DNA of 64,000 nt from Trebouxia sp. TZW2008 (GCA_002118135.1 BDIU01000044.1:1-64000), one strand, 5' to 3'. Shown: positions 38,501-49,620, numbered from the stretch's first letter. Notes: generated by a model not told the origin, from the sequence alone. Program-made: numbers and translations.

Positions 38501-41500
38501 GACATGATCCAACAATAGCACTTGGTAGCCTTTGCATGAACATTGACTTGAATGCATCGTTGGAGCACTATACCCATGCAAGAGCACATTCTAAACTTGC
38601 CATGTTGCATTGCTGCAGCACTGTTTTTGACTGCAATGTGCTCTGGTCTGAACAGGGGTCACGAATGCGTACGCTGCACAGTTGATTTTTTTGGATTTTG
38701 GATTGGCGACAAACGCCCAGTATAGGTAGCTGGTATGTGCAATTGATGCAGGCCCTGGCCGTCCACAGACTTGAGAACCTCACGTCAAAAGCAGCATGCT
38801 CTGCAGCAGTGCAAAGCAGCCAGTCTGACATCAGCATTGAAATCACCATCTTCACTGCCAACACGCGCTACTTCAGTCAGCGGCAGGTCAGCATGCTGCG
38901 CCAGATGATTGATGAAGCCTCAGCTGCTGACACTAGCAGTGAGCCACAGCAGACCAAGAAGTGGGTTCTGCTGCTGCACTTCCTGCCAGGTGCAGCGCTC
39001 AAGGACAGCTACCCAGCGCTGTTCTTGTATGGTTGGAACTTCTGGTACCTAGACAGCTGCACTGGCGGTGTGTCACAGCAGGAGATGCTGCACATGCCAT
39101 CATGGGCAGCTGCTGCTGCAGCTGCTCTGCACGGTCAACCTGTTGCCCCACAGCAGTTATTGGGTAAGACCCACAACCTTCTTCCTCTGCGTGGTCCACC
39201 TATTGCCCCACAACAGTCGCTGGGTGAGACACACTCTACCTTGCCACTCATGCTGCCCAGTGAGGCTATATGACTGTGGCAGCGTCCTTACCACAACGTG
39301 GTCCTGTCTTGCACTGGTGACTCTATACAAGTCACACTCCATTACCTGCACTCCTGTGACTGAGGACTGACAGGTTGTCCAGCCAAAGTTGAGTGCCTGA
39401 CAACAGCTGCAAGCCACTCACGGTGCAGGAAAGCACAGCAAACATTGATCATCGGGCTGTATGGCTGCTGAAGGTAAGAAATGCATGCAGGTTGCACTCA
39501 TTGAATTGCAATTTTGGACTACATGTCAAATGCCACAATGCAGGTGAAGCTGAGACGTACTATGGCAGCAGCATCAAGCCATACGTGCTGGCACATGTGC
39601 GGCCCTCAGCTGCTGCTAGCCAGGCCGCTGCTCAGGCAAAGCCCAATGTGCCAGCCGCCCTCCGTTCCATCGCTGACTTCTACAACTCTCAGGATGCGAA
39701 GAGGCGGCAGACAGCCCTTGACGACCTGCTGGTGCCTCTTCAAGGCATGTTTCAGCAGCAGTACGGCGCTCTCTGGGGTTCAGACTCTATTTCTGTCTTA
39801 ATGGTCAAGGTATGCATGGCAATTCACATCAAAGTCCTCATTACTGGCAAGCGAGATGGCTTTCTTGTTTGGACAGCCAGCTGCAGAGCACTGCCTGCTG
39901 CAGGTCATCATCTTCACAGCTCTTGGAACCATCTATGCTAGGTTTCTGATGCGACGCTTTTGCGCATGGGTTCATTTATGCTTGTTGTTCTGAGCTGCAC
40001 CTGACCGTGGCCAAATGCCGTGGTGTTGCTATATGGGCTTTGACCATCAGCTGGTGTGTCTGCAGGCAGCCAAGAGCGTTGCAGATGGCTACCACCGCAA
40101 CTTGAGCACAGCTTTGGCTGACTTGTACCAGAGTCACATTGGCTCCTTCCTGGCTGAAATACTTGATGGGCTGTGCGGCAACAACTTGGACCTGATCACA
40201 CTCATGGATGCACAACAAGAATGGACACGTAGCAGACCAGGAAATACGAGCCTGTTGCAAGCTTTTGTAACCCTCTGCGAGACCAGAACAGCCGCTGAGC
40301 TGTCATTTGTCATGAACCAGGTCAATGTTATCAGCGTCCTGGGTGACCGTGACTACAGCAACTTCAGGCCCAAACATGACTTCCCCTTGTTTGCTAGGGT
40401 CAGTGGGATGTTGACCAACATCAAGGTAACATCGTCAACTGTCTGCCTTCAGCACCCTCTTTGCCTAAATAAGAAGGAAATCTGCCTGATGTAGTTCTGG
40501 CATCTGCTGCACCTTGAGCACAGCTGTGCTGCGGAGATTGTGTCTGATTCACTTTTTACCATATCTTTCAATAGAGCCCAGCTGCACTCATCAGTCGCAT
40601 CGCACAGTCATGTTCACAACTATTTGACAAATTGTTGTCACAGGGCATCCTGTGATCAAAGCATGTTTATAGTAAGCACAGCATTTTGTTGTAGGATGAG
40701 AGCATGCTGAGCTTGGAGGCCGGCGAGCGGTCCTGCCCAGAGGTTGTTGCATCAGCTGTGGAGGCCAGCATAACTCAGAATGCTGGGCTGGCTGCATTGC
40801 AAGATTGCCTGGCAGTGGATGGCGACCTGCGCTTGCGATACATGCAGGTACCTTGTATGCGCACACAACATCCATTTCTTGTACGCCCGTGTATTTGTGT
40901 TGCTTGCTGCTGTTCCCTTTGCCAGGTAAACCTTGTGGGTGGTTGCACATACAGCCCACCATGTTGTGCATGTCAACAACGGCCACACCCATATATTTAC
41001 ACCACTGGTGTACTGTGCATGAGTGCTGTTCGGGGTGCTTGTGCATCTATTTGATCAACAACTAGTTGGCACACTGTCATAGCTCATAAGAGCTTATGTC
41101 CAAGATGTGCTTTGATGTACTGTCCCTGCAGGCCATAGCCTGCAACAGGCTGGGCGTGCCCTTCACCTGGCTTGCTCAGCGGCATAGTTTCATCAGCATA
41201 GTGGAGGACTGGCTGACAGCGCTGTCACCTGACTTCAGCTTGGCCACATTCCATGTCGAGCTGTCATTCCATGAGAGCCAGCTGGCAGCGGGCGTCATGC
41301 TGCTCAAGCAGATGGACGGCCTGGGTCAGCAGCCCAGACTGCAGCTGCCACCCACTCTTGAGAAGCAGCAAGTTTCCACTTTCATCATACAGTCTCTGTG
41401 GGCTGGTCTACAGTCAGCAGTTCAGCATGAGCCGCTGCACATGAGCAGTCTTGACCCTTTGAGACAAGCAGCACAGCACATTCTTTCATGCAGCCAGACT

Positions 41501-44500
41501 GCATCCTCCAAGCGTTTTGTCCTGCTGGCTGTTCACAAGCTCATGCAGAGGGCCAGCAGTGACAGCACACAGCACTTGCATCATGTGTTGCAGGAGCTGT
41601 TTGCGCTAGGCAACCAGCAGCAGCAAGCAAGCAACACCTTTACTGATGTGCTGCAGCTGCTGGCACAAAGCAGCATCCCTGATGCTGCAGCTCAGGCCGT
41701 TCAGAGCTTGGCTGTAGATCTGTTTCAGCGCGTGGCAAAAGCGCAGGGGCTGCAGCCTAGCCTCATACAGGAACTGCAAGCTGCCTTGCATGTTTTGTTC
41801 CACAGCAATCTGCCCATTGGCAGGCACTCGCAGGAGCACTTGCTGATGCAACTGCTATCTGCCCAGACTCTGCAACTCACAAACAGGGCAAAGCGGGCAG
41901 ATGTGCGACATGCACTACAGGCCGTCGTTGAGCAAGCAGCAGCAGAGCAACTGCCAGTGGTGTTGAAGGTACTAGGGGCTGAGCTCACCTATGTTCCTGA
42001 GCTGTATGGAGGTCTCAGGTGATGCAATAGCCTGAGCAACACGTTGTTTGGTTCTTTTGGCAGCAGAATTTGTTTCCTTTTCTTTGATTGCCTCTTCTGT
42101 CTGTCTTTCTTCTGCGGAGCAGCATCAGCATCCCTGAAGGCTCACAAGGCTCCCATGCTCAGAACCGTCTGTTGTATGACATGCAGAGGTCACTGTCTGT
42201 TCTGATATTTGCATATCTGGTCAGAGGATGTCAAATCACGCTGCTGCCCCACAACTTTGCTTTGCCCCTCTCATCAACTTCGTCACGAGAACTGCAAGTC
42301 ACGCAAAGCTGACAGTGTGGCATACATGCAGGGCACAAGCTTCAGAGGCCTCACAGAGCCCCTTTGCAGACGCTCTGTACACTGCTCAGTTGCGCCTGCT
42401 GATGGCAGCCACCACGCCAGCAGGAGGCAATGATCAAGACCTCCCTTCTCTGCTAGCAGACTTACGCTTAAGGCAGCCCTCCAGGACAAGTCCCATCAGC
42501 CAACAGCTGATGGACAGCATCACATACTGTGCTCACCTACACTCCTTGATTGCCTGGCTGGCATCAGAGTTCTCCACAGCTGAGGCGCAGCAACATCTGC
42601 AGCATGCCCTGCTGCACTCTGACGCTGCAGGCAGATCGCAAGGACAGCTGCAGAGCATCTTCAGAGAGGCAACCCATCAGCGTCTGTTTGTGTCACACCT
42701 GCAGCGGCACTCTGCAGCTGCTTTGTCAGATGTGCTGGACAGTCCAATCAGCCGAGTTGGGCTGGGCGCTTGGACACAGCAGTGGGCTGATGCCATGAAG
42801 TACGCACTTCACACGCAATACATGACTGCGCTCCAGCACATGTTTGGCCCATCCAACACATCATGCGGCAAAGGTCATCTGCGTTCTTGCATCGACGCAT
42901 CGTCAGAGTTAAGCCTCATACCTGTCAAGCAGTCCCCAGTGGTGCTAGGTTAAATCCTGATGAATGACCTGACAGTAGGTCTCCAACTGCAGCATGCAGT
43001 ACAGCGCTGGTGCATTCGAACTTACTGCCGAGTTTGAAACAATCAATCATAAGGCAATCCTTGTGATATGGGAAATGTTGCTGTGCAGGCTAGCAGAAGG
43101 TCAACAGCCAGCTCATCAGCCTCCCAGATGTAACTCTGAAGCATACGTGGCTTTGCAGAAGCAGTTTCAGCAGACAGTCGTGGCTCATGCTAGTGACCAA
43201 CCAGGACAAGCAAGTGAGGCGGCTACTGCCAGCGCTGAGTTGTGGCTGGTAGCAGTTGAATGCAAAGCAGCTGGTGCTGATGACGCTACCAAGAGAAAAT
43301 TGAAGGCAGACGTGGTGCTGATGACCTACTATGGTCTGTTTGACTGTCACAGATACAGCCCAGACTTAGCTGGCGTCTGCCCTAGGTGAATTTCTGCAGC
43401 AGGCCTGGGCATTTCCCAAGAACAGCTTGTCATGCAAGCATGTCATGTGACCCAGCATGCATGGATGGTCGTGACAAACAAGTGCTTGCAACGGCCTGCT
43501 GAAGCCAACATAACAAGCGCAGGCCATGATTTCTTGTTTATTCAGTAAAGCCCAAGGTAGGCTCACAGAACGGTGACCCTGCATGATCAGCCGCTTTTGC
43601 TGAGATCATCAAAGAGTGTATAGAAGCCACTGTCAATTTTTCTGTTTATGGCTGCAAGCGCTTGCAGGATTTCCACAACTGCCAGCAATTTGTGTCATAC
43701 AACTTGGCTCAATCTTGTGTGCTGCAGGCTGGCATTTGCTTTGAGCATGACACCTCAAGAGGGGTTCATCCTGCACTTTTTAGCCAACCTGTCCAGCTCA
43801 GATCTGCAGCATGTCCATGCTGACACAGACATGGCGCGCCTGTTCAAGCGTGACACGGAAGATCTGCCAGCTGAAGACAGAATGCAGCGCCATTTTCTGA
43901 TCAACCTGATGGCCAGCATCATGCAACAGCCACCTGATCACAGCATTCTCTACACCCATCTGTTCAGTCCAGGCAGCATCCATGGCACATGGCCGCTCGG
44001 CAGCAGCTACAATCATGTCGTTGGCAATGTACACTATGACTGCGGCGTTCAGTTCACTGAAAACCACGTGTTGGCAAATGCACAACCCCCCCTACAGGAC
44101 CCCCCCTCAGCCCACTTTGTCACCCTGCTGAGCTGGGGCGCCATATCACTAGCCCACATGTTCTTTCCTGCTGTTCATGGCGCTATCTATGGACCTGTCA
44201 TGAGTCACCGCGCCATTGATGACCGCATTGCAGCGCCTAGTGATCACGCTTGGCTGTCCATCTTCATGCACATGCGAGTGGAAAGCTGCTGGAGAGGGCT
44301 GCAAATCAAGGCTGGTCTGTCTGGGGACATGCGCATGCTGGTCCTCAACCAGGCTCTGCAAGGCCTGGTGGATTCACCTGCTGTTGGGGCGGCTGACCAA
44401 CAGACGTTTGGCAGCAGACAAGAAAGCTCTGCGTTTGAGGTCGCCCTCTGCGGCTTGTTCTATTTGGCATACAACCGCAGGCAAGTACCTTGATGCACAT

Positions 44501-47500
44501 AATGTCTGTAAATGCTGCAGTACAAGGCATGAGCAACTCTAGGGAGGACATGGGTACCTCTTGCACCATATTTTGAAGCGAACAAACAAGTGTCACACGT
44601 CTTGCATTCATTCCCCAGCATCACTGGTCAAGAATGACCAGTGTGATGCCTTGCCTCATTGTCTTAATTGCCTTGTCTCATGGCACAATCATTCTAGCTT
44701 TTTGAGCCTGACTACGCTTGACCTGCATCAGGGAGGAGATGCAAGCACAGCTGGAGGCTTTGCAGAATGCCAGCCAGCTGCGACAGGACTTCCAGCAATG
44801 GGACAAGGCGCTGCCCTGGACCCTGCACGTCCCTGACAGCAGCATGGCCCATGCCCATCAGCCAACCATAGTTGACATGCTGTCCCTGTTTCTGGCGTCA
44901 GACAGCCAGCGCAGCCAATCATACGGTTTGCTGTCAGCTTTCCTGGCCAGAAGAGCAAACTGGACGGCTCTGCAGCTTCTCAGGTCAGCTATAGATCAAG
45001 CTGGACCTGTCGCCGCAAGATGCTGTAGTACGACAAGTCTAGCCAGACAATACATTGTTAGATGCTCTAGCTACAAGCTATGCTAGAATGTTGTCGCTTA
45101 GGCAGACAGATTTTTTCCCTTCCTGCTTTGAGCATAGGCAGACAATGCTCAACTGTGCACGACCTCTCTCTTTTCAGCAAGAGGCATCTGAGCATGCCTG
45201 AGTTCAAGAGTCAAGGTCTGCTCCGTAAACAGTCATCAGACATATTAGTCACACCCGTACTGACTTTACGTGAGCACCTCAAGCATTCCACTGGTAGTCA
45301 GTTCGGTTTTTGTGTGCAGGCCAGCCTTGCACATCTACAACTGGGTTCAAACTGCCCTGCGTGGTCTTGTGACGCTGGAGGACACCCTCAACAACTCTGT
45401 GTATGACTACTTGCGAGCATACAAGCAGAAGGACTTTGCACAGGTACCGTATTGACCTGTCTGACTTTCAACTATGGCCTTGCATGTCTGCTCCTGCCCC
45501 TGTCAAGCCCGTTGAGCATGCTTGTCTCCATCAGCACATGCAACTGCTATGTGCTTCTGCATGCATGCATGCAGATCTCTGTTCTAATATATGCTCAAAA
45601 GCAACTTTTCAATGCAACCTGTTCATAATTGCTGGAGGCTGTCAACTGACTCTTCAGATATACACGCTTTTTGCTTGCAATGCGCACTTTGACAAGTCTT
45701 ATGCATGTTCCAGGGAGCCAGGCTAGAGCAGATGTGGGACAATATGCAGCGCTTGTGGAACCAATTTCACACAGCAAGAGGGGGCTTTGTAGCCGACGAT
45801 TGCCAGCCAAACAGTGCTTTTGGCCAGCTCTCCAACGAGACGTGCTTGGCCACCTTGATAGGGGTCAACAGTGAGGACAATGAGCTTGTCAAAGTCCTGA
45901 AGGCTCTCATGGCAATGCAGGTATGCACGCTTTACTTTTATCCACTTATCCTTCATGTACATGTGAACATTATATGGAGCTTGCCCTGAGCATAAGTGCA
46001 GCTGCCCAAATGGTTATGAGGGTGTCAGCAGCCAATGCAGGCACACTCTGGAGCATGATGTGCATGTCCCTGGTGCCGGACTTATCAGCAGCTTCTGTCA
46101 CACATTGCATCCGAGTCATGTTCTGTTATGTCTGCAACAGTGGCTGTTGAGAGTGGGGTGCAATAGTGATACGTCACAACTTCTCGCACAGGTGCTCGTT
46201 GTGTGCCGCACAAGTCCCGTCCCGCCAGGTCGACTTGACTTAAGCGTGAAGTATTGATGCCAACACAGTCTGGCACAGGTGCTAAGTGTATGTCACCCAG
46301 GATGTGTCTCTCCAGAATGGCTTGTTTCAGAGTGAACTCGTGTTGCAGAATGACTTCCTTGAGAAGGCAGAGCAGCACGGCCTCCCTCACAGCCCAGACA
46401 GCATGCCTGTGCACTTGCTGACTCACTCCAGCATGGAGCAACACCTGCTGGTCAGCAACCCCTTCCAGTTTGACAGCTATGTATACTCCCAAGCCGCTTC
46501 AGACACAGCGCCAATGCACTTCGACCTACACCAGTTGACACAGCAAGTGGCAGAGGTCATTGCCAGCAAGCGGTTCATCAAGAACACACTTCCCAGCATG
46601 CACAAGGACTTCTGCTACAAGCAGTCTGCAGTGCAGCGCAGCTATGACATGCATACAGCACAGCCTGCTTCACAGCTGCCTGCTGCATTTGCTGTGCCTT
46701 TCAGCCCAGAGCAGTTGAATGCTCTCAAGACCCACTGCTCCCATGTGCACCTGGAAGAGCTGCAGCAGGTGTCCGGTGCACTTGCTACACTTGGCCAGAT
46801 TGTTCAGCAGCAGGATTTGGCTGATGGGTCACAAGGATTCTTGCCCTCTGATCTCATTACAGATGCTGTTGCAGCAACTGCAGGTGAACGTCCTCCTGAT
46901 ACATCATCAGCTGTGCAACACAGGCCGCTCAGCAGTTTCTTCAGCAAGCATGGCATCCTAGAGCTGCGGCTAGCACACCTCAAGCCTGTGTCAGACTTTG
47001 TGCATGAGCAGCATCAGCAGCAGGGGTACCAGTTTGCCGACATCTCTCCTGTGCTGAAAGCGCCCATGTCAGCTGAGCAGGCGATAAGGCTGAGGCTACA
47101 GCTAAGCCAAGGCTGCAAACAGGAAGCACACAACAGGCAGGCATTGACAGAGCTTGTAGCAGCACTGCGTGAGGCAGAACTGAATACCTTGCCCAGCCAA
47201 GCAAATAGGAGCGCAAGCATCCGGTCTGTGTGTGAAGCCTGGGCTTATGAGGCGGATGAGTTCCCTGTGTCTGCCCTGGATCAACAGCTGATGTGTAGCC
47301 AGTACGTGGCAGCTATGAGCGTCATGTTGCAGGTACGTCATTCCTTTGTATGCCATGTTCTGCCGTTGGACATTGCGTTGTGAGCTGCGCAAGGATGGTT
47401 TGTGACCCTCATGCATTGCAGTACACAACATGTCAGGCCACGATGTCCCGTGAGTAGGAATGCAGCCTAGCTGGCTGTTATCCCCATGGCATGAGCTTCA

Positions 47501-49620
47501 GACTTATCAGAAGGAGAATATTTTGCAGCTTTCACATGCAATTGAGAGCAAGGCAAGCTAGGGTATTCCTTGCACAGTACATAGCAGTCTACATGATGCA
47601 TATCAGATCAAATTGTGCATGCCAGTGTAAAGGACACAAGTCTGTCACTGACTTGTGTGAAGCATGGCATGTCACGCTGCAGGCTTGTGATCTGTGATGC
47701 AGCGACCAGGTTGTGTATGTATTGCTGATGGCAAGATTGCTCTGCAGGTGTTGCGAGAGGCACACACAACAGCTTCTGCAGAGCCAAAGGTCTGGTCAGA
47801 GGCAGACCATGACATGCCACCTCCTGCCATGCAGCTTGCAAGTCTCAGATCCTTACGCCTGCCCATCTGGACAGATGCTGTCACCCAAACTGCCCATGAA
47901 CAGTCACACCCTGACCCAAGTCTTGCAGTGCATGCAACTACTCCAGCAGTGAGCCTACCCCAGACAATCAGCTGGCAGCGAATCCCAGAGCCCATGGTTG
48001 TGAAGAGCATCAGGCTTGTATGCAGCAAACCCACAGCAGCTGAGCTGCATCAAGGCATGCAATGTGGCCTCAGCATCTGCGTCATGAGCTCCAACCTTGC
48101 ACCAGCTGGTGAAGAGCAGCAGGTCCAGCCGGCAGTGCAGCTGAACCCTCAGGACTTTGCTGTACACAGCCCAGATACACTTGCTGCTGAGCTGAAGCTT
48201 CCTGTAGAGGTGGACCAGTGCATCAGCATCACCACTGTCGGTGCACAGTGCGGTCCAGGAGATGTTCAGTATCTTGCTAGCTGGGGTGATAAGCAGCGAG
48301 GGTGCCAGAACTTCACAGACGAGGCGGAAGCAGCATACATACTGTCACACGGCCATGCGTCAGAGGGTGACAACTGCATGGTGCAAGTGCTTCTGTGCCA
48401 TGCTGATCCTGAAGGTGACCTTGCTCACACAAGCTTTGTCAACGTCTGCAACATGTATCAATGACAACTGTTGTCTGCTTGAAATGCTTTCTGCCTGCCG
48501 CTGTCACGCATCTGGACATGCAAAGACAGCTTCATGTTTGGGAGTGCATCAGTCTGCAGATGGAGTGTACGCATACTTGCGCATGTCTCAATCTCTCAGC
48601 TGCATGAGACAGTGTGTTATGCATGCTGCATCAAAGTGTATGCTTTTTCATGTGTAGGCTCTCATCTGCGTGAGGCAGTGCTTTGATGCAGACTTGTAGC
48701 ATCAATGTATATACTTGCACATGTGCAGTTTGTTGTCTGTATGCGACTTTGAAGACTTGCTGCGTGCAGACGAGCATCCAATCAGCCCTTCAAAGGCTGA
48801 GCACCACACAGAAATGGACTGGCTGCCAGGGTCTGCCTTTCACCAAGGCACACACCCAGCTTTGAGCTCAATGCTGCAGAGCCTTGTTGAGCAAGGCGCT
48901 CTTCACGGCACAGACTCAGGTTTGAGTCCAATGATGCAGAGCCCTGTTAGGCCAGATGCGATTCAAGGCACAGACCTAGATTTGAGTCCAATGGTACAAA
49001 GTCTGGAGCAGCAAGGCGCAATGCATGGCACAGATTTAGGGCCAAGTCCCATGGTGCAGAGCCCTGTCCAGCAAGGCGCTACCAAAGGCGCAGACACGAG
49101 TTCAAGTCCATTAGTGCAAAGCCCTGTCCATCGAGGCACCGTACAAAATGCAGTCCTGCTAGAGCCCGGCTCACCTGTCCAGCAGACAGCAAGTCCAACT
49201 TTTGCAGCCACGCAGCAGCAGCCAGACCCACAAATGGAGACACTGAGTACGTTGGCAGGTGCATCATTCTTGGCAGAACCCTCCGACAGGAACCTAGACA
49301 TCATCCTACAGAAGCTGGGGTTTGCCAGTAAGGCAGATGCTGTGGCTTGGTTAGCTGGTGATGGGTTCACCAAAGCAGGCAAAGCATTAGCTGATTTGGG
49401 TGCCAACTGTGGCTCAGAGGTGGTCTTGTTGCAAGCACAGCAGGTGGAGCAGCTCTCAGCAATCAGACTCTTCACGCGCCGTAAGATGGTGGGGGTGCTG
49501 AGCGAAGTCGTAACAGATGCAGATCAGCTCAGGACTGTGTTTGAGCAGCATCAAGCTTGGCTGGAAGAGAACCTAGACATGACATGCACAGGTGCAGCCT
49601 GCCTTCCATTCAAGCGCTGA
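15747..49620 (+). CDS. RNF213/mysterin-like giant AAA+ protein, no RING seen
   Basis: Predicted dynein-like AAA+ mechanoenzyme of the RNF213 (mysterin) family; animal members are E3 ubiquitin ligases acting at lipid droplets and on intracellular pathogens. From 17824 to the stop at 49618, 44 exons join in phase to 5,275 codons; the first exons (15747-17506) are less sure. Human RNF213 has 5,207 residues. Visible in order: helical N-terminal region; a P-loop GPAGSGKS (28599-28622); a second AAA with SHTGVGKT (31496) and Walker B FFIDELNTSS (32290); a third with GTPGNSKT split by an intron (33888/34229), Walker B VLLDEGG and sensor-like ITISNRPLDAAKSNRA; degenerate AAA units; then a long helical C-terminal module. 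I found neither a C3HC4 RING nor the RZ finger of animal RNF213. Ligase activity is therefore unproven. Two genes rather than one is possible but phase continuity argues against it. Confidence 0.82.
16570..17240 (+). repeat. Tandem copies of a small exon-like unit
   Basis: Four copies near 16574, 16801, 16967 and 17196 share an acceptor-like CATCACAG (in two) and a body CTTGCTAGC(T/C)GCTATGCTGTG ending in CAGTCAG followed by GTATGC (in three). Spacing is about 165-230 bp. Copy 2 has both splice sites and would make a 55-base exon. Which copy, if any, is used cannot be decided here. Confidence 0.7.
18130..18245 (+). repeat. Tandem ~60-bp intronic units, three copies
   Basis: Blocks of the type AAGTTGAAAGTTTGCTGCTTG followed by ACATGCAT recur near 18122, 18176 and 18226 in the intron after the 17824-18029 exon. 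Confidence 0.65.
18249..18275 (+). repeat. (GA)n microsatellite
   Basis: About 13 uninterrupted AG dinucleotides directly after the ~60-bp units, in the same intron. Confidence 0.9.
19565..19800 (+). repeat. Donor-side tandem copies after the 19305-19564 exon
   Basis: The intron start GTAAGCACCATTACCGCAG with a following AATGTAGGCTTTGACTCC block recurs near 19654 and 19736, three copies in all. The third again begins with GTAAGC. The functional donor is the first copy. Confidence 0.7.
20746..21102 (+). repeat. Three decayed copies of an exon end with donor
   Basis: The end of the 20423-20691 exon (from TTGAACAGATGC to GGCCAGCAGGAGCAG, then GTACTG) recurs at about 20746-20829, 20878-20966 and 21018-21102, with a period near 138 bp. 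The copies include the following intron start (CTTCACTCC). Substitutions introduce stops in the original frame. Confidence 0.85.
25850..25895 (+). repeat. Decayed copy of the end of the 25512-25773 exon
   Basis: GCCTCTGAGCTTTTACAGTC repeats GCCTCTGAACTCCTCCAGTC from the exon end, 110 bp downstream in the intron, with its donor degraded. Confidence 0.7.
26155..26492 (+). repeat. Four ~85-bp intronic units ending at a splice acceptor
   Basis: Units beginning with TGCGCTCAGCTTCAA and containing GACAGTCACAGAAAG recur near 26158, 26250, 26328 and 26409. The last runs into the acceptor of the 26493 exon. Confidence 0.75.
26880..27660 (+). repeat. Array of decayed acceptor and exon-start copies before the 27620 exon
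   Basis: The acceptor TGCCTTTGGCAG and following exon start (CCACAACATCAGG, CCCAGC) recur at about 27019, 27104, 27268 and 27438 before the functional copy at 27620. A more diverged piece lies near 26911. Preceding sequence (CTGTGCAGCTG, TTGCCTGAC) is repeated with them, so the duplicated unit includes intron tail. A stretch at 26836-26900 is open but out of phase with 27620. Confidence 0.8.
29815..30060 (+). repeat. Decayed copy of the start of the 30033 exon
   Basis: TTGGTCCTTTGGGCAG near 29879 and the following GAGTCTGGTGCGGTTCATG repeat CTGGTCCTATGGGGAG and GCGCCTGGTGAACTTTATG of the 30033 exon, 157 bp upstream. The preceding GTGTTGATCAGCTTGAA is repeated too. The upstream copy has frame-breaking changes. 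Confidence 0.8.
30600..30830 (+). repeat. ~65-bp tandem units ending at the 30817 exon
   Basis: GTCTGG/GTCTGCAATGAT-type starts followed by GCATCTCTCATTGTCATGG-like blocks recur near 30615, 30684 and 30752, and the start of the exon itself (GAGTCTGCATGATCAG) resembles the unit start. Confidence 0.65.
31460..33074 (+). other. RNF213-like gene: second AAA unit with altered Walker A
   Basis: Exons 31460-32486 and 32896-33074. The Walker A is SHTGVGKT where the family has GETGCGKT, so the first Gly is Ser while the GKT is kept. The Walker B FFIDELNTSS is intact, followed by the family-typical IFIDRSFQGVGLPSNIF and VAAINPA. In RNF213 this unit is one of the two active ATPases. The exon at 32896 (VHPCPLSMEEVVWAFGSL) ends at an apparent GC donor. 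Confidence 0.78.
33461..35823 (+). other. RNF213-like gene: third AAA unit
   Basis: Exons 33461-33905, 34229-34362, 34573-34680, 34973-35304, 35537-35823, all in phase. An intron splits the Walker A GTPGNSKT between its two halves. FHYQCSEQST, Walker B VLLDEGG (34651) and ITISNRPLDAAKSNRA follow in the same order as in the active AAA4 of RNF213 (GKPGSSKS there). All ATPase signatures look intact. Confidence 0.8.
36332..36372 (+). repeat. AACATGC heptamer tract
   Basis: Short tandem copies of (GC)AACATGC in the intron before the 36538 exon. Confidence 0.85.
36538..39163 (+). other. RNF213-like gene: degenerate AAA units
   Basis: Exons 36538-36842, 37156-37241, 37497-38188, 38419-38492, 38752-39163. 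The stretch CGDTCFLMYTEAIHGSLYDL and the LDRFEKY segment resemble the later AAA units of RNF213, which lack Walker motifs; none is seen here either. WVLLLHFLPGAALKDSYPAL and YGWNFWYLDSC match the last AAA unit before the E3 region. Confidence 0.7.
39139..39230 (+). repeat. Duplicated exon end giving two in-frame donors
   Basis: CCTGTTGCCCCACAGCAG with donor GGGTAAGA and CCTATTGCCCCACAACAG with donor GGGTGAGA lie 60 bp apart, after 39163 and 39223. The frame is open between them, so using the second would add 20 residues without changing phase. Confidence 0.8.
46185..46300 (+). repeat. Duplicate of the intron tail before the 46301 exon
   Basis: GCACAGGTGCTAAGTGTATG (46274) is preceded by a diverged copy GCACAGGTGCTCGTTGTGTG (46189). 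Confidence 0.55.
48848..49151 (+). repeat. Five coding 60-bp (20-aa) tandem repeats
   Basis: Within the last exon of the RNF213-like gene, units of the form LSPMVQSPVQQGAxxGTDLD repeat five times with 20-residue period. The frame is intact throughout, so the repeats are translated. Ser, Gln, Gly and Pro dominate, which suggests a disordered linker before the final helical 130 residues. Confidence 0.9.

Larger units (their letters stand above)
39544..49620 (+). other. RNF213-like gene: C-terminal helical module
   Basis: Exons 39544-39809, 40066-40425, 40695-40847, 41132-42018, 42332-42799 (end uncertain), 43089-43385, 43728-44480, 44732-44983, 45320-45443, 45714-45920, 46301-47332, 47748-48414, 48770-49620. 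In-phase joins throughout. HIYNWVQTALRGLV and the following ARLEQMWDNMQRLWNQF match the C-terminal part of RNF213. The place where animal proteins carry the RING and the RZ finger holds SSYNHVVGNVHYDCG and similar, with no paired CxxC clusters. The last exon carries five 20-residue repeats. The 43728 exon ends at an apparent GC donor. Confidence 0.7.

Noticed and set aside
45176..45226. Exon-like stretch after a TTTCAG acceptor (SKRHLSMPEFKSQ)
   Set aside because: The 44983 exon joins 45320 directly in phase, and inserting this stretch breaks the frame.
39544..45920. Search for a RING (C3HC4) or RZ zinc finger
   Set aside because: Cysteines in the in-phase exons are scattered and form no CxxC pairs with the needed spacing, so no zinc-finger feature is listed.
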